Origin: Mariniflexile sp. AS56
GTDB lineage: Bacteria; Bacteroidota; Bacteroidia; Flavobacteriales; Flavobacteriaceae
DNA length: 64,000 nucleotides
Assembly (NCBI RefSeq): GCF_030552475.1
Contig: NZ_JAUPED010000003.1
Location: forward strand, 248,001-312,000
Direction: 5' to 3'
Shown: one piece after another, positions 59,701 through 64,000 of the stretch
Layout: every line of letters begins with the position of its first letter
Position numbering within the stretch: the first letter of the stretch is position 1
Made by a program: the position numbers and the translations under genes
Notes under the pieces: generated by a model
The model's input: only the letters and a program-made list of their open reading frames with translations
Databases searched by the model: none
What the model was told of the DNA's origin: nothing

Positions 59701-59887
59701 ATCATATACTCCAGATGTATTTAATGCAACATTTTATGTTACAGCAAATAACATATTTACTATAACAGACTATTTAGGCTACGACCCTGAAGTAAGTGCA
59801 TCACAAGCAAGTTATTTACAAGGTATAGATGCTGGTTTTACACCACAATATAGCTCTGTACTAATTGGTGTTAGATTAGGACTATAA
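56756..59887 (+). CDS. SusC/RagA-family TonB-dependent outer-membrane transporter 2
   Basis: A 1043-residue protein; a start at ATG 56774 (MMKLKN) would give a tidier signal peptide, ending near LRAQ. A CarboxypepD-reg-like domain covers about 38-112 (VTGTVVDAASNEQLAGINVRI, LTDKTGKFSIKV). The plug has a modified SusC signature, TRAIMRSGVPGIGANIFIRGYNTLNGSTQPLIVIDG and DIANITVIKDAASIYGSRGANGVILIET. The barrel ends SSVLIGVRLGL. It is clearly diverged from SusC 1 and has a longer linker before the plug (about 115-150). With the SusD at 59896 it forms a second uptake system, so the organism probably imports at least two kinds or sizes of oligomer from the same polymer. Confidence 0.94.
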   Translation: MNYYLTMMKLKNTYILFCILFLGTTFALRAQVKSENIVTGTVVDAASNEQLAGINVRIGTFASTLTDKTGKFSIKVPNAGATLTVSSPNYQTKEVALKGRKSVAIAIYDNGFESYYSNANTPTGQQSKASITSAIDTKDGSISVSKESVANILTGEVSGTRAIMRSGVPGIGANIFIRGYNTLNGSTQPLIVIDGMIIETNTFTNNTLIKGYSYDPLSDLNPKDIANITVIKDAASIYGSRGANGVILIETNKTVDVSTKIDFYVQGGLNIAPKSLPMMNGNQYKTYLSDQLNNSGLYTNNQISNLPFFNENTAFQDYQKYHNATDWQKEVFGTDYVNEYYFRVTGGDEVAKYGLSIGYSTNEGVVSNADFSRFTSRFNADANITERLSLNTNLSVSYTTRNLYDDGLHSTSPIYSALNKSPFLAPFVPNADGVVTDIYEDIDNIGGFSNPRAIVDNATFQAKNYNLYGLFDFGYKVSNKVNIHSLFGANYIKNRQNVFLPDLGLSTEFNEFGDEQYRTSKVNAESLFSFYNDTRLNYKNNVGGVHDFSVNLGFRYHTNNYENSYSTSGNSADDQFTSLEGGSNLTYVTSGSIGNWINGSIYGNANYSFLNKYFVSYNISADASSRFGDDKSVGIFPALSAGWLISSENFMANNSAIDQLKLRASYGLTGNDGIGNYNAESYFVSRRFLEGAGLVSGNIANSSIRWEETTKANVGLDVGLFNERISFNIDYFNNVTDGLLNNTEISPIYGYDNYISNDGKLKNTGVEFSINARVVNTPSFSWDIGGNISTYRNEISSLPGGRQIINVEGLNATILNEEGSALGLFYGYKTDGIFNSAAEASNDGLVWRDFAGFNQPFVAGDVRFVNTNSSDNVINEDDRVVIGDPNPDFTGMVYNKFSYKKLTLSTVFSFSQGNDVYNALRWRTESMDGLANQSLATVNRWTVDNQNTNIPRAVYGDAVGNSRFSDRWIEDGSYIRLKTISLSYTPDVFNATFYVTANNIFTITDYLGYDPEVSASQASYLQGIDAGFTPQYSSVLIGVRLGL

Positions 59888-59895
59888 TTTTGAAT

Positions 59896-61566
59896 ATGAA
59901 GATTGAAATCATAAAAAGAAAACAAATGAAACAGTATACAAATATTTTTTTAAGCCTACTTTTCGCTTTATCTCTATTTACTTCTTGTGAAAGTCTTTTA
60001 GACGTTTCACCAGAAGAAGTATTATTAGAAGAAGATTATTTAGGCGATAATAAACTGGATGCAAGGTCTGCTTTATTCGGAATTCTATCACAAATGCAAG
60101 ATATTACAGGACAGTATATTGTGTTAGGTGAGTTGAGAGCTGATTTAGTTGATGTAACCACTAATGCAGAGGATGATGTTAGACAAATAAATATGCATAA
60201 CATTAGCGCTGATAATAGTTATATAGATTCTTCAGTATTGTTCTCTATAATTAACAATTGTAATTTTGCTTTAAATGGTATTGATACCGAAGCTTACGAT
60301 GGTATTTTAGAAGATGATTACGCTTCTATTATGCGAATTAGAACATGGGCACAAATACAAATTTTAATTAACTACGGTAAGCTTCCATATATTACAAAGC
60401 CTATTTCTAGTACCGACGATTTAAAGGAAAACTACCCATTACTTTCTTTTGAGCAAGGGATAGATCAATTAATTCAAAATCTAGAATCTGTTGCAGGTAT
60501 AGAAAATGTTACTAAATATGAAAACTCGTTAGGGTACAATATTTTTAGTATGATACCAGATAACGATGTGCTTTTAGGAGATTTACATTTATGGAGAAGA
60601 AATTATGTTACTGCGGCAACATATTATAAAGCCTTTTTAGATAAAAATGTAATTACAGGAAATTATAACTTAACATCTAATACAGTAGGTACTAGCTTAA
60701 GTGGTGGTAACTATAGTGTAGCAACTGGTTGGCCTTCAATTTTCTTATCGGAATCGGTAGTGAATAATGAAGTAATTAATTACACCGCATTTAGCGATCA
60801 ATACAGACAGCCAAACAATAGTTTTCAAGTTCTTACAAATCAAATGAAACCTTCGGCATTATCTATTTTAAACTGGGATTCACAGTTTAAGAGTTATTTA
60901 GGTGAACCTTATGATGGTGGAGAAGGAGACAATAGAACTATTTTAGATAATAATAGAAACCCGAGTTCGTATTCTGGAGTTGGCGAAGAAGCTAGAATTG
61001 CTAAATATCAATATGAATATTTTATTTGGAACAGAGCTGCGAGAGTATATCTTAGATATGCTGAAGCTATTAATTATGCGGGGCATACGGAGCAAGCATT
61101 AGCTGTTATTAACGGTATTTTTAATTCAACTACCACTCCTACAACAACTAATTCTCCATTTTTAAATAATCCAGAAAGCTATTTAAACTTTGCAACGGGT
61201 ACATATTATATTGCTAATAATAGCGGGGTTTTAACATCTGGTAATCAAGGTATAAGAGGTAGAGTTGATATGGCGCCATTTAGTGTGGATTCAAGTTTAG
61301 ATGAAGCAGCAACTATTCAAGCAGTTGGGCAGATTATTCTTAACGAGGCAGCATTAGAATTGGCCTTTGAAGGTACTAGATGGGAAGATTTAATACGTTT
61401 TGCAGACCGTAAAGGTGACCCAAGTATTGTGGCAGAAGCTGTAGCAAGTAAATTTGCATCAGCAGGTGATGGCGCTACGGCAAGTGCAGTACAACAAAAA
61501 TTAATGAATCCAGATAACTGGTTTTTACCACTAGCGATTCCTGCAAATTTTCAGCCTTCTAATTAA
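59896..61566 (+). CDS. SusD/RagB-family outer-membrane glycan-binding lipoprotein 2
   Basis: A 556-residue lipoprotein from ATG 59896, with lipobox LFTSC at Cys31. The in-frame ATG 59926 gives a more usual 20-residue signal with Cys21 and may be the true start. SusD features are CESLLDVSPEEVLLEEDYLGDNKLDARSALFGILSQM, SIMRIRTWAQIQILINYGKLPYITKPI, LLGDLHLWRRNYVTAATYYKAFL, RAARVYLRYAEAINYAG and LNEAALELAFEGTRWEDLIRFADRKGDPS. It is larger than SusD 1, with an insertion-rich middle region, as expected for a different ligand. It begins 8 bp after the SusC stop and ends at a terminator, closing the operon. Confidence 0.92.
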   Translation: MKIEIIKRKQMKQYTNIFLSLLFALSLFTSCESLLDVSPEEVLLEEDYLGDNKLDARSALFGILSQMQDITGQYIVLGELRADLVDVTTNAEDDVRQINMHNISADNSYIDSSVLFSIINNCNFALNGIDTEAYDGILEDDYASIMRIRTWAQIQILINYGKLPYITKPISSTDDLKENYPLLSFEQGIDQLIQNLESVAGIENVTKYENSLGYNIFSMIPDNDVLLGDLHLWRRNYVTAATYYKAFLDKNVITGNYNLTSNTVGTSLSGGNYSVATGWPSIFLSESVVNNEVINYTAFSDQYRQPNNSFQVLTNQMKPSALSILNWDSQFKSYLGEPYDGGEGDNRTILDNNRNPSSYSGVGEEARIAKYQYEYFIWNRAARVYLRYAEAINYAGHTEQALAVINGIFNSTTTPTTTNSPFLNNPESYLNFATGTYYIANNSGVLTSGNQGIRGRVDMAPFSVDSSLDEAATIQAVGQIILNEAALELAFEGTRWEDLIRFADRKGDPSIVAEAVASKFASAGDGATASAVQQKLMNPDNWFLPLAIPANFQPSN

Positions 61567-61592
61567 ATAGAGACAGTTCATTTGATAAAATA

Positions 61593-61636
61593 AAAATCGT
61601 CACTCTTAAGTAAATTTTGGGTGACGATTTTATTTT
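61593..61636 (+). terminator. Rho-independent terminator closing the SusC/D-FAS1 operon
   Basis: AAAATCGTCAC (61593-61603) pairs with GTGACGATTTT (61621-61631), with a 17-nt loop and a broken T-run (TTTTATTTT). Confidence 0.85.
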
Positions 61637-61727
61637 AATAAAGAATGGAAGTACACTTTTATGGAGGGGTACTTTTTTATGTTTTCGAATACATGTATAT
61701 TGAAGTTAGATAATCAATTAGAATAGA

Positions 61728-64000
61728 ATGAAGCAAATCAAAGTCATAGCAATTTTCACCCTGTCCTTTCTTTGTGTGGGAATGAAAACAGATACACCAA
61801 AGCCATCCATGTATCACAAAGGGTGGGTCGATTTTAATAAAAACGGCGTTAAAGATGTTTTTGAAGATCCTAAAGCACATATAGATGCACGGGTTTCCAA
61901 TCTGATATCTTTAATGAATGTCGATGAAAAAACATGTCAATTAACCACTCTATATGGTTTTGCACGTGTTTTAGAAGATGAATTTCCAACTCCAAACTGG
62001 AAAAATCGTGTTTGGAAAGATGGTATAGCGAATATAGATGAGCATTTAAATACTATTTGGAATCAAGAAAAAACGCATACACCTTATGCGTTCCCATATA
62101 GCACCCACGCCGAAGCGATTAATAAAGTACAAAAATGGTTTATAGAAGAGACCAGAATGGGTATTCCTGTCGATTTTACCAACGAAGGCGTACATGGGTT
62201 ATGCCATGAAAAAGCAACTCCTTTACCCGCGCCCATAGGTATTGGTAGTACTTGGAACAAAGCATTGGTTTATAAAGCAGGTACTGTTGTGGGACGTGAA
62301 GCGAAAGCCTTGGGGTATACCAATGTATATGCGCCTATTTTAGATGTAGCACGAGACCAACGTTGGGGACGTGTTTTAGAATGCTATGGAGAAGAACCAT
62401 TTCATATTGCAGAAATGGGTAAACAAATGGTAAATGGTATTCAATCGCAAGGAGTGGCTTCGACCATTAAACATTTTGCAGTGTACAGTATTCCAAAAGG
62501 GGCCAGAGATGGAGATGCCAGAACAGATCCGCATGTGGCACCACGTGAAATGCATCAATTGCATTTGTATCCGTTTGAAAGAGTTATTAAAGAAGCATCA
62601 CCCATGGGTGTTATGAGTAGCTATAACGATTATGATGGTGTGCCTGTAACTGCCAGTCCTTATTTTCTAACCGAATTATTACGTGAACAATATGGCTTCG
62701 ATGGTTATGTGGTTTCAGATAGTGAAGCGGTGGAATATGTTTCAGAAAAGCACCATGTGGCTAAAGATTATAAAGAAGCGGTAAGGCAAGTTATTGAAGC
62801 GGGTTTGAATGTACGTACCACGTTTAGAACTCCAGAATCGTTTATTGAGCCTTTGAGAGAATTAATAGCCGAAGGTAAGATTTCAATGAAAACGATAGAT
62901 TCTCGTGTAGCAGATGTGTTACGTGTGAAGTTTAGATTGGGTTTATTCGATACACCTTATGTTGAAAACCCAAAAGCATCTGATAAATTAGTGCATACTC
63001 AGGCAGATGAAGATTTTTCTAAACAGATTAACAGAGAGTCTTTAGTATTATTAAAAAACGACAATAATTTATTGCCTCTTGATATTAACAAAGTGAAAAA
63101 TATTCTGGTAACAGGACCTTTAGCAGACGAGGTGAGCTTTACGTTTAGCCGCTACGGTCCTGCGTTTAATCCATCGGTTTCTGTGTATCAAGGCATAAAG
63201 AAATATGCGGGTAATAAGGCTCAGGTACACTTTGAAAAAGGATGTGATATTATCGATCCTGATTGGCCGAGGAGTGAAATTATTCCAACGCCACTGTCTA
63301 AAGAAGAGCAAGCAAGTATTGATGCCGCTGTGGAGAAAGCAAAACAATCTGATATAATTATTGCCGTGGTAGGCGAAGATGAAAAACGTGTTGGTGAAAC
63401 CAAATCTCGTACCAGTTTAGGGCTTCCAGGGCGTCAGTTTCAACTAGTACAAGCCTTATATGCAACCGGTAAACCCGTTGTTTTAGTGCTTATTAATGGG
63501 CAGCCATTAACCATAAACTGGGAAAATAAATTTTTACCAGCTATTTTAGAAGCATGGTTTCCGAGTACTGCAGCTGGTGAAGTGATTGCCGAAACTTTAT
63601 TTGGTGATTATAATCCAGGAGGCAAGTTGTCGGTGACCTTTCCTAAGTCGGTTGGGCAAATCCCCTTGAACTTCCCGTTTAAACCAGGGTCTCAAGCAGG
63701 ACAACCGGGTGCAGGACCAAATGGTTATGGAAACACCCGTGTTTTGGGGCCTTTATACCCTTTTGGTTATGGTTTGAGTTATACCACGTTTGAGTATAGC
63801 GATTTGGTCGTGAACCAGAAAACAAAACAATCTCAGAGTGCTATTGAGGTATCATTTAAAGTAAAAAACACAGGAAAACGCGCAGGGGACGAGGTTGTGC
63901 AACTCTATTTGAAAGATAAAGTGAGCAGCGTAACAACTTACGAGTCGCAATTACGTGGTTTTGATCGTGTGCCTTTACAGCCAGGTGAAACTAAAACCAT
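61728..64000 (+). CDS. GH3-family glycoside hydrolase, C-terminus cut by the window edge
   Basis: The frame is open from ATG 61728 to the right edge (757 complete codons). A short hydrophobic signal (MKQIKVIAIFTLSFLCVG) is followed by MYHKGWVDFNKNGVKDVFEDPKAHIDARVSNLI, which contains an EF-hand-like acidic loop. The N-terminal TIM barrel has FTNEGVHGLCHEKATPLPAPIGIGSTWN, RVLECYGEEP, STIKHFAVYSIP, SSYNDYDGVPVTASPYFL and nucleophile Asp in GFDGYVVSDSEAVEYV. The C-terminal alpha/beta domain (ESLVLLKNDNNLLPLD, GEDEKRVGETKSRTSLGLPGRQ) and the start of the FnIII-like domain (GDEVVQLYLKDKVSSVTTYESQLRGF) complete the GH3 pattern. Beta-glucosidase, xylosidase or related exo-activity is likely. It is a separate unit after the terminator and has no operator of the shared type. 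Confidence 0.9.
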   Translation, partial: MKQIKVIAIFTLSFLCVGMKTDTPKPSMYHKGWVDFNKNGVKDVFEDPKAHIDARVSNLISLMNVDEKTCQLTTLYGFARVLEDEFPTPNWKNRVWKDGIANIDEHLNTIWNQEKTHTPYAFPYSTHAEAINKVQKWFIEETRMGIPVDFTNEGVHGLCHEKATPLPAPIGIGSTWNKALVYKAGTVVGREAKALGYTNVYAPILDVARDQRWGRVLECYGEEPFHIAEMGKQMVNGIQSQGVASTIKHFAVYSIPKGARDGDARTDPHVAPREMHQLHLYPFERVIKEASPMGVMSSYNDYDGVPVTASPYFLTELLREQYGFDGYVVSDSEAVEYVSEKHHVAKDYKEAVRQVIEAGLNVRTTFRTPESFIEPLRELIAEGKISMKTIDSRVADVLRVKFRLGLFDTPYVENPKASDKLVHTQADEDFSKQINRESLVLLKNDNNLLPLDINKVKNILVTGPLADEVSFTFSRYGPAFNPSVSVYQGIKKYAGNKAQVHFEKGCDIIDPDWPRSEIIPTPLSKEEQASIDAAVEKAKQSDIIIAVVGEDEKRVGETKSRTSLGLPGRQFQLVQALYATGKPVVLVLINGQPLTINWENKFLPAILEAWFPSTAAGEVIAETLFGDYNPGGKLSVTFPKSVGQIPLNFPFKPGSQAGQPGAGPNGYGNTRVLGPLYPFGYGLSYTTFEYSDLVVNQKTKQSQSAIEVSFKVKNTGKRAGDEVVQLYLKDKVSSVTTYESQLRGFDRVPLQPGETKT

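Noticed and set aside
61661-61680. Possible promoter with TACTTTTT before GH3
   Set aside because: It resembles TAnnTTTG only in part and has no -33 TTG at the right distance. Too weak to list.
61799-62616. Short frames inside the GH3 gene on both strands
   Set aside because: They fall within the continuous GH3 frame, which reaches the right edge and shows all expected motifs.
1-64000. Insertion sequences, prophage, CRISPR, tRNA or rRNA genes
   Set aside because: None found on reading. The repeats present are the operator boxes, the paralogous genes and the T9SS-tail cassettes.

Overview
The window is AT-rich DNA from a Bacteroidota bacterium, most likely a marine Flavobacteriaceae. The evidence is paired SusC/SusD genes, many secreted proteins ending in type IX secretion (T9SS) C-terminal domains ('YPNP...' to 'K-[IL]-[IV]-K'), SusD-type lipoboxes, and promoters with the Bacteroidota -7 element TAnnTTTG. 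Nearly all of it is one large polysaccharide utilization locus (PUL). All convincing genes are on the + strand, and I see no rRNA, tRNA, CRISPR or transposase. Both ends are cut: a sulfatase loses its N-terminus at the left edge and a GH3 enzyme loses its C-terminus at the right edge.

Layout. (1) 3-1913: sulfatase tail and a mutarotase-like periplasmic protein. (2) 2278-27479: ten secreted T9SS cargo proteins. Four share an alginate-lyase-type (alpha/alpha) catalytic domain with CBM6-like, F5/8C (F-type lectin) or CBM96-like modules. Two are paralogous right-handed beta-helix proteins, one is another beta-helix protein, one is a GH30-like enzyme, one is a bare CBM6-like protein and one is a BspA-type LRR protein. 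(3) 27749-43812: a probable 15-gene operon. It begins with an acetylesterase, a GH39 enzyme and a DUF6250-like lipoprotein. It continues with a complete set for non-phosphorylative L-fucose oxidation: UxaA-type dehydratase, SDR, FAH-family hydrolase, lactonase, second SDR, FucP permease, mutarotase and L-lactate dehydrogenase. It ends with KduI and KduD for unsaturated uronate, a DUF4861 lipoprotein and a ManA-type isomerase. (4) 44465-61566: FAS1-SusC-SusD-FAS1-FAS1-FAS1-SusC-SusD, two outer-membrane uptake systems interleaved with four fasciclin-domain lipoproteins. (5) 61728-64000: GH3.

How it fits together (inference): secreted lyases and beta-helix enzymes cut a uronate-containing, acetylated and probably sulfated polysaccharide. 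The two SusC/D systems with FAS1 lipoproteins take up oligomers. The sulfatase, GH39, GH3 and esterase trim them, and the released L-fucose and 4-deoxy-5-ketouronate are catabolised by the central operon. A fucose- and uronate-containing anionic glycan (algal fucose-containing sulfated polysaccharide or a bacterial exopolysaccharide) fits better than plain alginate, which has no fucose.

The most striking signal is regulatory. Ten promoters carry a two-copy direct repeat of an 11-bp box (consensus CTATAATTTAT) with a constant 21-bp period. In each, a -7-like element starts 32-33 bp after the first base of the downstream box. These ten sites precede every transcription unit from 2278 to 61566, so one activator, probably with an AraC-type DNA-binding domain and encoded outside the window, appears to control secreted enzymes, uptake and catabolism together.
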